Position numbers and translations under genes: made by a program
Part shown: positions 17,357-28,185 of the stretch, piece after piece
Layout of the letters: each line of letters begins with the position of its first letter
How positions within the stretch are numbered: position 1 is the first letter of the stretch
Assembly (NCBI GenBank): GCA_964404165.1
Contig: CAYOIZ010000003.1
Span: forward strand, 158,060-222,059
Length of the DNA: 64,000 nucleotides
Direction: 5' to 3'
From: DASYLJ01 sp964404165
Lineage (GTDB): Bacteria; Desulfobacterota; Binatia; DP-6
Notes under the pieces: generated by a model
Database searches by the model: none
What the model was told of the DNA's origin: nothing
What the model saw: only the letters and a program-made list of their open reading frames with translations

Positions 17357-17650
17357 CTACGCCGAGACCTGCCTCGGGCGCCGCGTGATCGTCCGCCGCC
17401 GCTGCGCAGCGGCGAGCGAATCGCCGTAGCGATTGAAGTAGCATTCGCCGCACACCAGCAAGTGATCGGCCAGCAGGGGCTGCACGTCCGTCACCTTGAG
17501 GTAGCGGACGTCGCGCGAATCGCCGGTCCCGGCCAGTAGGCGCGGCTTCTCCTGCCAGAACCGCAGGCGACCGATCACCTGCCGGCACACGCTGCAGCTG
17601 CGGGTTTCCCACCAGGGACGTCCCCGGGGGCGTCGAGTGGAGGTGCTCAT
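17357..17650 (-). CDS. Small protein with two CxxC knuckles
   Basis: 97 residues, no family recognised. It carries C-S-V-C near residue 20 and C-G-E-C near residue 68, a spacing that would suit one zinc ion, with basic ends (R-R-P-R-G-R and R-R-R-T-I-T-R-R-P-R). It could bind nucleic acid or protein. The start at 17650 follows AAGGA at good distance. It is 23 bp downstream of the tiny membrane protein gene and presumably co-transcribed. Confidence 0.6.
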   Translation of the reverse strand: MSTSTRRPRGRPWWETRSCSVCRQVIGRLRFWQEKPRLLAGTGDSRDVRYLKVTDVQPLLADHLLVCGECYFNRYGDSLAAAQRRRTITRRPRQVSA

Positions 17651-17673
17651 CACGATTCCTTTCCGCGCCCGCG

Positions 17674-17817
17674 TCACCGCGCGCGCGACAGCTCGTAGAG
17701 GAAGATCAGCGCCAGCGGGGCGATGAAGACGAGCAGAACCAGGATGAGGTTCGCCTTCGACGACCGCTGGCTCGGCGCTACCGCAGGGAGCGGCACGCCG
17801 GACTCTTCGTCGGCCAT
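17674..17817 (-). CDS. Tiny single-pass membrane protein (47 aa)
   Basis: Not recognised. 47 codons from ATG 17817 to TGA 17674, with a strong GGAGG 5 nt before the start. An acidic N-terminus M-A-D-E-E-S-G leads to a basic hinge Q-R-S-S-K and one hydrophobic helix L-I-L-V-L-L-V-F-I-A-P-L-A-L-I-F-L-Y, ending E-L-S-R-A-R. Small inner-membrane proteins of this form often regulate or stabilise a larger membrane partner; the nearest one is the pyrophosphatase upstream on the same strand. That link is inference. Confidence 0.65.
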   Translation of the reverse strand: MADEESGVPLPAVAPSQRSSKANLILVLLVFIAPLALIFLYELSRAR

Positions 17818-17886
17818 TGGGCCTCCGTCCTTCCGTGCGAACGCCGGACGAGCGTGCTCGTCCGGGACGTTGGGGAGGAGGGGCCG

Positions 17887-18222
17887 CTAGGCAGATGGAG
17901 CGGAATCCGACACGAGCGCCCGCGGCGGAGGTCGTCGCGGGTGAAACGCGGGACGTCTCGCGATGCACGCCGTCCGGAAGCGGACCTCGGCGACGCGGGA
18001 GACGTGGATGGTACCGGGCGAGGTTTCGTACCGGACGACCAGGGTTGCATCGTGCCGGCCGGTGTCGGGTCGCTCGGCAGCGACCCCCAGGACATCCGGC
18101 ATGCCGAGGGTGGGATGCACCCCCGGCAGCGGATTCTCGATCTTCATGCAGAAGGCGCCAGCCCCTCCCGCCTGCGTCATCAGCAGGATGAGTGCGATGA
18201 GGAGGTGGAGGGGCTTGCGCAT
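17887..18222 (-). CDS. Hypothetical exported protein
   Basis: 111 residues, no family recognised. The signal peptide M-R-K-P-L-H-L-L-I-A-L-I-L-L-M-T ends near A-G-A-F-C. The mature part has one clear beta-rich stretch (A-T-L-V-V-R-Y-E-T-S-P-G-T-I-H-V) and a proline/arginine-rich tail. It begins 16 bp after the pyrophosphatase stop, so it is probably the distal gene of that transcript. Confidence 0.55.
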   Translation of the reverse strand: MRKPLHLLIALILLMTQAGGAGAFCMKIENPLPGVHPTLGMPDVLGVAAERPDTGRHDATLVVRYETSPGTIHVSRVAEVRFRTACIARRPAFHPRRPPPRALVSDSAPSA

Positions 18223-18238
18223 TGCGAGGTCGGTCGTC

Positions 18239-20665
<2,427 letters not shown>

Positions 20666-20709
20666 CCGTTCTCAAGCCTCCTAGGGGCGGGTTGGTAAAA
20701 AGGCGCCAG

Positions 20710-20738
20710 GTTATAGGCGATGGCGTCCTGGGATGCAA
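20710..20738 (-). promoter_or_regulatory. Sigma-70-like promoter of the pyrophosphatase gene
   Basis: On the minus strand, TTGCAT (20738-20733) and TATAAC (20715-20710) are separated by exactly 17 nt, close to the consensus on both sides. The predicted start of transcription, near 20703, gives a short leader before the AGGAGG and the ATG at 20665. Confidence 0.7.
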
Positions 20739-20767
20739 AGAATCGCGCGCCCCCGCACGACCACCCC

Positions 20768-22987
20768 TCAGAGCCCTGGCGACACCCCGTCCGACGGCGA
20801 TCCGGCGCCCATGACCCGCGCCATCACGGCCAGCAGATCCGCCGGCCGGAGCGGCTTCGCGACGTAGGCGTCCATGCCACCCGCGAGGCAGCGCTCCATG
20901 TCACCCTTCATGGCGTGTGCGGTGAGCGCCACGATCGGCGTCCGCCGCCCCTGCTCGCGCGCCCGGATCGCGGCGGTGGCCTCGAAGCCGTCCATCACCG
21001 GCATCTGGACGTCCATCAGGATGACGTCGAAGGTGTCACGCGCATGCGCCTCGACGGCCTGGGCACCGTCCTCGACGGCGACCACGGCGAAGCCCTGCCG
21101 CTCCAGCAGCCGGCAGGCGACGAGCCGGTTGACGGGATTGTCCTCCGCCAGCAGGACCCTCACCCCCGCCGCCAGGACCGGGCGCTCGGCGACGGGGCGG
21201 GGCTCAGCCGGTGCCGTCGCCGCCCCGAGCGCCGCCTCGAGCGCGCGCAACAGCTCGCCGCTGCGCACCGGCTTGGTGAGGTAGGTCGTGACGCCGAGCT
21301 CACGGCACTGCTGGGCGTCCTCGCTCTGCGCCGACGAGCTCAGGATGACCAGCGGGATGTTCGCCAGCGCCGTGTCGGCCTTGATGTGGCGCACGAGGGT
21401 GACGCCGTCCATCTCCGGCATCTGCAGATCGAGGACCGCGAGCGCGACCGGCTCGCCGTGGGCGACGCCCTCGCGCAGCGCGGCCAGGGCCTCGAGCCCG
21501 CCTTCGACCGCCAGCGGCCGTGCCTTCCAGCCGCGCATCATGGCTTCCAGGATGCGGCGATTGGTGGCGTTGTCGTCGACCACCAGGAGCCGCCGATCGC
21601 GCAGCGCCACCGGCGGCGGCGCCGACCGCGCCGTCCCCTCGCGGTCTATGGGGAAGCGACCCGTGAAATGGAACGTGCTGCCGGCCCCGGGCTCGCTGTC
21701 CACCCAGATGCGCCCGCCCATCAGCTCGACGAGCTGCACGCAGATCGCGAGCCCGAGCCCCGTGCCGCCGTAGCGCCGGGTGGTGGAGCCGTCGGCCTGC
21801 GTGAAGGCGCCGAAGATCTTGTCGCGGTGCTCGGGCGCGATGCCGATGCCGGTGTCACAGACGGCGAAGTGCAGCAGCACGTCATCGGCCGTCGTCTCGT
21901 CGACCCACACCTGCACGACGACCTCGCCGTGCTCGGTGAACTTGACGGCGTTCCCGAGGAGGTTCACCAGCACCTGGCGCACGCGGCCGGGGTCGCCGAC
22001 GAGATGGTCGGGCACCTCCGAATCGACGTCGCAGGCCAGCTCGAGGCCCTTCTGGTGGGCGCGCAGCGCCAGCATCTTGAGCGTGTCCGAGAGGCCGTCG
22101 CGGAGCACGAACGGAATGGCCTCGAGGTCGAGCTTGCCGGCCTCGATCTTCGAGAAGTCGAGGATGTCGTTCAGGAGCGAGAGCAGCGAATCGGCGGACG
22201 TGCGCGCGATCTCGAGATACTCGCGCTGCTCGGGCTGCAGCTCGGTGTCGAGCGCCAGGTCCGTCATGCCCATGATGCCGTTCATGGGGGTCCTGATCTC
22301 GTGACTCATGTTGGCGAGGAACTCGCTCTTGGCGCGACCCGCCTGCTCGGCCTGGTCGCGCGATGCCTCCAGCGCGCGGTTGGTTGCGAGCAGCTCGGCC
22401 TCGGCCGCGGTCTGCGCCGAGGTGAACGCCACCACCAGGGCCAGCACGGTGGCGGGCAGCAGCAGCTGCACCGTGATCGAGTAGCTCGTCTGCACCGACG
22501 CCGGCAGCACGGTCGCCAGCGTCACCCCCGCGGCGTCGAGGCCGGCGAAGACGCCGATCTGCAGTGCCGCCAGCGCCGCGTAGAGCGCCGCGGCGCGCGG
22601 GCCGAGCATGAGGCCCGCGTACAGCACGGGGACGACGATCCAGCCCTGCCCGATGGCGTTCAGGCCGCCGAGCTCGCTCTGCATGAAGGCCAGGAGCAGG
22701 AAGAGGTTGGTCGCCCCGACGTAGGCGGCGACGGTGATGCTGCCCCCGCGCCGCACCCAGGCCATTGCGCCGACGGCGACGGCACACGCGGCCACGATCG
22801 CGAGCACCACCGGCCACGCCCCGACCATGACGTAGATCGTCGACGAGAACGGGCTCGCCGCCGTGAGGGTCAGGATCGACCCGTTCACGGTCCGCAGCCG
22901 CCGCATGTACGTCGCGTCGGCGCGCCGCGGATCGTCGGCGGGAATGCCCGCGTCGACGAGATCCTGCACGACGTCGCGCAGGCTCAT
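20768..22987 (-). CDS. Hybrid sensor histidine kinase with two receiver domains (BarA-like)
   Basis: 739 residues from ATG 22987. Six or so membrane helices (about 50-210) form an integral sensor. HisKA follows with phospho-acceptor His in S-H-E-I-R-T-P-M-N-G, then a HATPase with N-L-L-G-N-A-V-K-F-T-E, D-T-G-I-G-I and G-G-T-G-L-G-L-A-I. Two receiver domains come last: V-V-D-D-N with phospho-Asp in D-L-Q-M-P-E-M-D-G, and L-A-E-D-N-P-V-N with D-V-Q-M-P-V-M-D-G. No Hpt domain is present, so a separate phosphotransfer protein is expected elsewhere. The input signal and the output are unknown. The gene stands alone between two promoter-bearing gaps. Confidence 0.92.
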   Translation of the reverse strand: MSLRDVVQDLVDAGIPADDPRRADATYMRRLRTVNGSILTLTAASPFSSTIYVMVGAWPVVLAIVAACAVAVGAMAWVRRGGSITVAAYVGATNLFLLLAFMQSELGGLNAIGQGWIVVPVLYAGLMLGPRAAALYAALAALQIGVFAGLDAAGVTLATVLPASVQTSYSITVQLLLPATVLALVVAFTSAQTAAEAELLATNRALEASRDQAEQAGRAKSEFLANMSHEIRTPMNGIMGMTDLALDTELQPEQREYLEIARTSADSLLSLLNDILDFSKIEAGKLDLEAIPFVLRDGLSDTLKMLALRAHQKGLELACDVDSEVPDHLVGDPGRVRQVLVNLLGNAVKFTEHGEVVVQVWVDETTADDVLLHFAVCDTGIGIAPEHRDKIFGAFTQADGSTTRRYGGTGLGLAICVQLVELMGGRIWVDSEPGAGSTFHFTGRFPIDREGTARSAPPPVALRDRRLLVVDDNATNRRILEAMMRGWKARPLAVEGGLEALAALREGVAHGEPVALAVLDLQMPEMDGVTLVRHIKADTALANIPLVILSSSAQSEDAQQCRELGVTTYLTKPVRSGELLRALEAALGAATAPAEPRPVAERPVLAAGVRVLLAEDNPVNRLVACRLLERQGFAVVAVEDGAQAVEAHARDTFDVILMDVQMPVMDGFEATAAIRAREQGRRTPIVALTAHAMKGDMERCLAGGMDAYVAKPLRPADLLAVMARVMGAGSPSDGVSPGL

Positions 22988-23087
22988 CGGAGCCCCGTCA
23001 GCGGATTGACATCCCGCGCAGCATGCACCCGCAGCCTCACCGCCGGAAAACATCGGCACGCCGGGCGTTCGGCTTGAGGGGGCCCGG

Positions 23088-24236
23088 TCAGCCGGGGCCG
23101 AGCAGCGTCGACACCACGAGCCCCACCAGGCCGGACGCCAGGATGACGAGCGGCTCGGACACCCCCTTCACCCGCACGAGGACGAGCAGCGTCAAGGCGA
23201 AGATGGCCACCGTCGGCAGGTCGACGATGGCGCGCCGGCCCAGCACCACCGCCGAGCCCGCGATGGCGCCGGTGGCCGCGGCGGTCACGCCGTCGACGAA
23301 CGCCCGCACGCGTGGGTTGCCGACGGAACGCCGGAACCACGTCGCCGGGATCACCACGAACAGGTAGCAGGGCAGGAAGACGCCGATGGCGGCGACCGTG
23401 GCGCCGAGCGGCCCCGCGACGAGGTAGCCGATGAAGGCCACCGTGATCACCACCGGCCCCGGCGTGATCATCGCCACCGCGACGGCGTCGAGGAACTGGC
23501 GCTCGGTGAGCCAGCCGAACTCGTTCACGACGCCGGCGTGGAGGAACGGGACGATGGCGAGCCCGCTACCGAAGACGAAGGCGCCGGCCTCGGCGAAGTA
23601 CCAGCCGATGCTCCAGAGCGTCGACGACGTCGCCACGCCGTGCAGCCCCGTCAGCAGCACGAGCCCCGACGCCACCTCGCGGGTGCGCGCCGGCGGCGCC
23701 TTGGCGAGCATGGCGACGACGCCGCTCAGCAGGAACACCCACACCACCTCCGACTCCGTCCACGCCGTGACGACGGCGGAGAGCGCGAAGATGGCCCACA
23801 GCAGGCGATCGCGGCCGAGCGTCATCCGCACGAGCTTCCACGCACTGCGCGCGATGATGGCGATGACGGCGGCGCCGATGCCGTAGAACACGCCCTGCAT
23901 CCAGGGCAGGCCGCCGAAGCGCAGGTAGACCGCCGACAGCACCAGCACCATGACGAACGACGGCAGCACGAACGCGAGGCTCACGAGCGTGGCGCCCCAG
24001 GTGCCACCCCGCAGCCAGCCGATGTAGATCGCGAGCTGGGCGGCCAGCGGACCGGGCGCCAGCTGCGCCAGCGCCAGGCCCTCGGTGTAGTCCGCCTTCG
24101 TGATCCAGCGCCGGCGCTCCACCAGGTCGCGCTGCATGTAGCCGACGAGTGCGATCGGCCCGCCGAAGCCGAACGTGCCGAGGTGGAGGAAGTACGCCAA
24201 CAGCTCGCGCAGCGTGTAGGGCACGGTGTCGTTCAT
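23088..24236 (-). CDS. chrA: Chromate transporter ChrA
   Basis: 382 residues with two homologous CHR halves. Each has the family block: F-G-F-G-G-P-I-A-L-V-G-Y-M-Q near residue 21, and its degenerate second-half counterpart V-F-G-S-G-L-A-I-V-P-F-L. A-L-A-Q-L-A-P-G-P and A-M-I-T-P-G-P-V-V-I-T are the paired A-P-G-P-like motifs. The bidomain form exports chromate from the cytoplasm. ATG 24236 overlaps the ChrB stop by 4 bp. Confidence 0.93.
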   Translation of the reverse strand: MNDTVPYTLRELLAYFLHLGTFGFGGPIALVGYMQRDLVERRRWITKADYTEGLALAQLAPGPLAAQLAIYIGWLRGGTWGATLVSLAFVLPSFVMVLVLSAVYLRFGGLPWMQGVFYGIGAAVIAIIARSAWKLVRMTLGRDRLLWAIFALSAVVTAWTESEVVWVFLLSGVVAMLAKAPPARTREVASGLVLLTGLHGVATSSTLWSIGWYFAEAGAFVFGSGLAIVPFLHAGVVNEFGWLTERQFLDAVAVAMITPGPVVITVAFIGYLVAGPLGATVAAIGVFLPCYLFVVIPATWFRRSVGNPRVRAFVDGVTAAATGAIAGSAVVLGRRAIVDLPTVAIFALTLLVLVRVKGVSEPLVILASGLVGLVVSTLLGPG

Positions 24237-25135
24237 CGTCGGTCCTTGCGTCGGAAGAAGGCGTGGAGATCGTCGAGGACGGCGGCGCCGCGTGCGAGGC
24301 GGTCGGCGTCGTCGCGGTGCGCGAGGGCCAGCCCCGCGATCAGCGCCTCGAAGCCCGCCGTCTCGGGACGTCCGAAGCGGCCGTCCTTCAGGTCGATGTC
24401 GTGGACGATCTCGGCGAGTGCCGTGAGCGCGCGATCGCGCAGGCCGAAGCGGGCGATCACCACCTCGAACGTGCAGCGGTCGCCCTCGTGCGTCAGCTCG
24501 GCGTCGAACATGTCGAAGCGCACCTCGTCGGGCTGCGGCCGGTAGCCGCGCGCCGGCACGAACTTGAACTGCGCCTGCGGGTCGACGAAGCGACGGATGA
24601 GCCACGCGGTCGCGATGCGATCGACGTGCACGCCGGTGCGCGTGACCCAGGTCCGGCCGCGCATCGTCGCCGCATCCATCGTGGCCGCTGCGCGCGCGGT
24701 CCCCGCCTCCGCCTCGAGCGCCGCCACGAGTCCCGTCGCAGCCTCACGGCCGGCGGCACCGAAGAAGTCGCGCGCCGCGACCTCGTCGAGCCGGCGACGC
24801 AGTCGAACGGCGTCGGCGGTACCGGCGCGGGCCTCGTCGGCGATGTGCCGGTAGTCGATCTCGCGCGCGGCGTTGAAGAGCGCCTCCACCTGCTCGTCGC
24901 GCAGCCCGTCCACGAAGCGGGCTTCGCAGAGCGATCCCTCCCCGCCGGCGCCCTGGATCTCGCGCAGCAGCCACGCGAAGTCCTCGCGCGACTCGTCGCT
25001 GCGGGGCAGCACGTAGACCGAATTCTTGACGGCGACGGCCCCGAGCGCCTGCAAGCGCCGCCAGACCTTGACGCGGAGCTGGGTCGGCTTCGGCGGAAGC
25101 TGGTGGATCAGGAGCAGCCAGGGGGCGTCGGGCAC
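24233..25135 (-). CDS. chrB: Chromate resistance protein ChrB
   Basis: About 300 residues. The N-terminal ChrB_N domain begins W-L-L-L-I-H-Q-L-P-P-K-P-T-Q-L-R-V-K-V-W, and the C-terminal ChrB_C domain holds W-V-T-R-T-G-V-H-V-D-R-I-A-T-A-W-L-I-R-R-F. ChrB acts as a chromate-sensing regulator of chrA in known systems. The first ATG in frame is far inside, so an alternative start is needed; GTG 25135 is the nearest to the conserved N-terminus, though no clear ribosome binding site precedes it. Confidence 0.88.
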   Translation of the reverse strand: MPDAPWLLLIHQLPPKPTQLRVKVWRRLQALGAVAVKNSVYVLPRSDESREDFAWLLREIQGAGGEGSLCEARFVDGLRDEQVEALFNAAREIDYRHIADEARAGTADAVRLRRRLDEVAARDFFGAAGREAATGLVAALEAEAGTARAAATMDAATMRGRTWVTRTGVHVDRIATAWLIRRFVDPQAQFKFVPARGYRPQPDEVRFDMFDAELTHEGDRCTFEVVIARFGLRDRALTALAEIVHDIDLKDGRFGRPETAGFEALIAGLALAHRDDADRLARGAAVLDDLHAFFRRKDRR

Positions 25136-25166
25136 GACGCAGGCTGGTAACAGATCAATGGGAGGA

Positions 25167-25180
25167 GAAACAACTGTTTT
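25167..25180. promoter_or_regulatory. Palindromic operator-like site upstream of chrB
   Basis: GAAACAACTGTTTT contains the perfect inverted repeat AAACA-AC-TGTTT and differs at one base from GAAACATCTGTTTT at 8122-8135 upstream of the TetR/efflux operon. It sits 32 bp before the proposed chrB start. A second short palindrome, GTTGCAAC (25193-25200), is nearby in the same divergent gap. Confidence 0.5.
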
Positions 25181-25228
25181 CCTGAGGCCGTTGTTGCAAC
25201 TGCGTCGCCTCTGCGCGGCCCTGCTGCC

Positions 25229-25257
25229 TTGACACCCAAGGGACCCGTCGATATGTG
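25229..25257 (+). promoter_or_regulatory. Promoter of the metal-importer operon
   Basis: A perfect TTGACA (25229-25234) is followed after 17 nt by TATGTG (25252-25257). It precedes the small exported protein gene and presumably the whole rightward metal uptake cluster. No recognised Zur box was seen. Confidence 0.5.
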
Positions 25258-25269
25258 CCGGCCGTTCCC

Positions 25270-25572
25270 ATGCGAAGCGGATCACAGCGCCGGCGCATGA
25301 TGGGGGTCCTGGCCCTCGTCGCACTGCTGCTGGTGCCGCTCCTGCTCCACGGCCACGACCACGGCAGCCACGGATCGACCACGTCCGCACCGTGCGCCGC
25401 CTGCGCCACTTCTCACCAGACCGCGATGAGCGCCGCGGCACCCGCCGTGCTCGCGCCGCCGCGTCTCATGGCCCTCGTCGTCGCACCGCGGCCCGCCGCG
25501 CGTCCGGCCGAGATCGACTGCCGCGTCCCCACAGGCCGCGGACCGCCCCAGAGCCTCGTCGTCCCGTCCTGA
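25270..25572 (+). CDS. Small exported His/Cys-containing protein
   Basis: About 100 residues, no named family. A hydrophobic leader (M-G-V-L-A-L-V-A-L-L-L-V-P-L-L-L) is followed at once by H-G-H-D-H-G-S-H-G and C-A-A-C-A-T-S-H, a likely metal-binding patch outside the cytoplasm, then a proline-rich tail. Short proteins of this form (some filed under DUF2946) are common beside zinc and copper uptake genes. The start at 25270 is downstream of the promoter; GTG 25255 is also in frame. Confidence 0.6.
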   Translation: MRSGSQRRRMMGVLALVALLLVPLLLHGHDHGSHGSTTSAPCAACATSHQTAMSAAAPAVLAPPRLMALVVAPRPAARPAEIDCRVPTGRGPPQSLVVPS

Positions 25573-25644
25573 GCACGTCCGTCGTCCCTCCGGCCGACGA
25601 CGTGCCGTCATTCGGTTCGTACGTCCGGTTCTGGAGGAGCTTCG

Positions 25645-27153
25645 ATGAGACACCGACTGTCCGCGGTCCGTCGCGTCGTCCTGACGACGTTGCTGGCGCT
25701 GGGCGTCCCGTGCAGCGCCAGCGCGCAGGACGTGGAATCCCTGCGGCGCGAGCTGGACGCCATGAAACGACAGATGGGGCAGATGCAGGAGATGCTGCAG
25801 AAACAGGACGAGGTCATCCGTCGGCTCGAGGCGAAGCAGGCCGGCGCCGCCGCCCCGAAGGCGACCGCCGACGCGCAACCGGCGTCCGACCTCGACAAGG
25901 CCGTCGCCGCCGCGCAGGCGGGGACGCCGGCGGCGCCCGGCGCGACCGTCGTGCCACAGCCGTCGCTCGCATCACGCTCGGTCGGCGGTGGCGCCGCCAC
26001 GCTGCGGCTCATCGACGTCTCCGTCGACACGCTTCTGGCAGCGGGGACGTCCACCGCCACCGACGCGCAGATCGAGCTGCTCGAGGGCGGCGGGCACGAC
26101 CCGAAGCGTCGCGGCTTCACGCTGCAGCAGTCCGAGCTGTCGTTCGCCGGCGCCGTCGACCCGTACTTCACCGGCGAGATGCACGTCGTCTTCACCGACT
26201 CGGACACGGAGCTCGAGGAGGCGTTCCTCACCACCCAGGCGCTGCCCTACGGCCTGCAGGTGCAGGCGGGACAGTTCCTCACCGACTTCGGTCGCATCAA
26301 CCCGACCCACCCGCACGCCTGGGACTGGATGGATCAACCGGTCGTCAACACGCGCATGTTCGGCCCCGACGGGCTGCGCAATCCCGGCGTCCGTCTGGGC
26401 TGGCTCGCCCCGCTGCCGTGGTTCTCGCAGGTGCATCTCGGTGCGCAGAACGCCACCGGCGACAACACCGTCAGTTTCCTCGGCGACGATGGCGGCGGGC
26501 ACACCCACGGCGACGACGACGGCGACGAGCCGACCGGCGTCGGCGACCGTCCCGTCGTGCCGCGCGACATCCAGAACCTCGGCGACCTGCTCTACCTGAC
26601 GCGCTGGGAGAACGGCTTCTCCTTCACCGACACGCTGTCCGCCAAGATCGGCGCGTCGGCGCTGTACGGGCCGAACTCGTCCGGCCCGCACGGCCGCACC
26701 TACATCTACGGCACCGACATCGTCGCCAAGTGGCGTCCCGCCGACAACTTCCGCGGCTGGCCGTTCGTGACCTGGCAGACGGAGGTGATGGGTCGCAACT
26801 ACAAGGCCGACGCCGTCGACGATCCCCACGTCGGCAACCTGCCCGGCACGATGCTGTACGACTGGGGCCTCTACACGCAGCTGCTCTACGGCTTCCGCTA
26901 CGGCTGGTCGACGGGGCTGCGCTACGAGTACGACTCGGGCAGCGGGCAGAGCGTCGGCGGGCGCGAGGCCGATCCGCTGCGCGGCGACCGCCAGCGCATC
27001 TCGCCGCTGCTCACCTGGCGCCCGACCGAGTTCTCGCGCCTGCGCCTGCAGTACAACCTCGACCGCGCCGCCTTCCTGCACGACGAATGGCAGAGCAGCG
27101 TGTGGCTCGGCATCGAGGTCCTCTACGGCCAGCATCCGGCCCACGACTACTGA
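25645..27153 (+). CDS. Outer-membrane beta-barrel, zinc-importer-associated
   Basis: 502 residues. The signal peptide ends near A-S-A-Q. A short coiled coil follows (L-R-R-E-L-D-A-M-K-R-Q-M-G-Q-M-Q; residues about 31-65), then an Ala/Pro linker and a porin-like barrel from about 110 to the end, with alternating aromatic strands. A His/Asp loop G-G-G-H-T-H-G-D-D-D-G-D may bind metal at the surface. It lies between the small His/Cys protein and the ABC importer, so it probably lets the metal, or its chelate, through the outer membrane. It is not TonB-dependent in appearance: no plug domain is seen. Confidence 0.75.
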   Translation: MRHRLSAVRRVVLTTLLALGVPCSASAQDVESLRRELDAMKRQMGQMQEMLQKQDEVIRRLEAKQAGAAAPKATADAQPASDLDKAVAAAQAGTPAAPGATVVPQPSLASRSVGGGAATLRLIDVSVDTLLAAGTSTATDAQIELLEGGGHDPKRRGFTLQQSELSFAGAVDPYFTGEMHVVFTDSDTELEEAFLTTQALPYGLQVQAGQFLTDFGRINPTHPHAWDWMDQPVVNTRMFGPDGLRNPGVRLGWLAPLPWFSQVHLGAQNATGDNTVSFLGDDGGGHTHGDDDGDEPTGVGDRPVVPRDIQNLGDLLYLTRWENGFSFTDTLSAKIGASALYGPNSSGPHGRTYIYGTDIVAKWRPADNFRGWPFVTWQTEVMGRNYKADAVDDPHVGNLPGTMLYDWGLYTQLLYGFRYGWSTGLRYEYDSGSGQSVGGREADPLRGDRQRISPLLTWRPTEFSRLRLQYNLDRAAFLHDEWQSSVWLGIEVLYGQHPAHDY

Positions 27154-27171
27154 GCCCCGGGAGACGACGTC

Positions 27172-28185
27172 ATGCTGCGAACCATCCTGCTTCTGGTCGT
27201 CCTCGCCTCGGTCGCCTCGGCCGAGCCCCTGCGCGTCTGCGCCACCACGCCCGATCTCGGCAACCTCACGAGCGAGATCGGCGGCGACGAGGTCGCCGTC
27301 ACCGTCTTCGCGCGCGGCCCCGAGGATCCGCACTTCGTCGAGGCGAAGCCGAGCTTCGTGAAGAGCCTCGCCGACGCGCAGCTGCTCGTCGTCTCGGGGC
27401 TCGACCTCGAGATCGGCTACCTGCCACCGCTCCTGAAGGGCGCCCGCAACGCCGACGTCATGCCGGGCGGGAGCGGCTACCTCGACGCCGCCACCGCCAT
27501 CACGCCGATGGCCGTCCCCACCGGCGTCGTCGACCGCTCGATGGGCGACATCCATCCGTTCGGCAATCCGCACTACCTCACCGATCCGCTGAACGGGCTG
27601 CGCGTCGCGGCGCTGCTGCGCGACACGCTCGCGGGACTCCGTCCCGACGCCCGCGACACGTTCGCCACGCGCTACGACGACTTCCGCGCCCGCCTCGGCG
27701 CACGGCTCGTCGGCGTGCCGCTGGCCACGAAGTACGAGTTCGAGAAGCTCGCCACGTTGTTCGAGCTCGGCAAGCTCGACAGCTTCCTCGCGAGCCAGCC
27801 CGGCGCCCCGGCGCTCGGCGGATGGCTCGGCGCGATGCAGCCGTACCACGGCGCCAAGGCCGTCGACGACCATCCGCTCTGGCCGTACTTCGCGCGTCGC
27901 TTCGCGATCGACATCGTCGGCGACATGGAGCCGAAGCCCGGCATTCCGCCGACGACGCGCCACCTCGGCGAGCTCGTCGGCCTGATGAAGGACCAGCACG
28001 TGACGCTGATCCTGGCGTCCGCCTACTACGATCCGCGGCACGCGCGCTTCCTCGCCGAGCAGACGGGGGCGCGCATCGCCTTGATGGCGAGCCAGGTCGG
28101 TGCGCGCGAGGGGACGTCCACCTACCTCGACATGGTCGACTACAACGTGCGGCAGGTGACGACCGCGCTCGCGGGTGCCAGATGA
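27172..28185 (+). CDS. Metal ABC transporter substrate-binding protein (ZnuA/TroA family)
   Basis: 337 residues with a signal peptide (M-L-R-T-I-L-L-L-V-V-L-A-S). The cluster A-I metal-site pattern is recognisable: E-D-P-H-F-V-E-A-K-P-S (first His), D-I-H-P-F-G-N-P-H-Y-L-T-D-P (second His) and D-D-H-P-L-W-P-Y-F-A-R-R-F (third). The fourth ligand position reads Y-Y-D-P-R-H in place of the usual Glu or Asp context. It delivers Zn or Mn to the permease encoded downstream. It starts 18 bp after the outer-membrane barrel gene. Confidence 0.88.
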   Translation: MLRTILLLVVLASVASAEPLRVCATTPDLGNLTSEIGGDEVAVTVFARGPEDPHFVEAKPSFVKSLADAQLLVVSGLDLEIGYLPPLLKGARNADVMPGGSGYLDAATAITPMAVPTGVVDRSMGDIHPFGNPHYLTDPLNGLRVAALLRDTLAGLRPDARDTFATRYDDFRARLGARLVGVPLATKYEFEKLATLFELGKLDSFLASQPGAPALGGWLGAMQPYHGAKAVDDHPLWPYFARRFAIDIVGDMEPKPGIPPTTRHLGELVGLMKDQHVTLILASAYYDPRHARFLAEQTGARIALMASQVGAREGTSTYLDMVDYNVRQVTTALAGAR

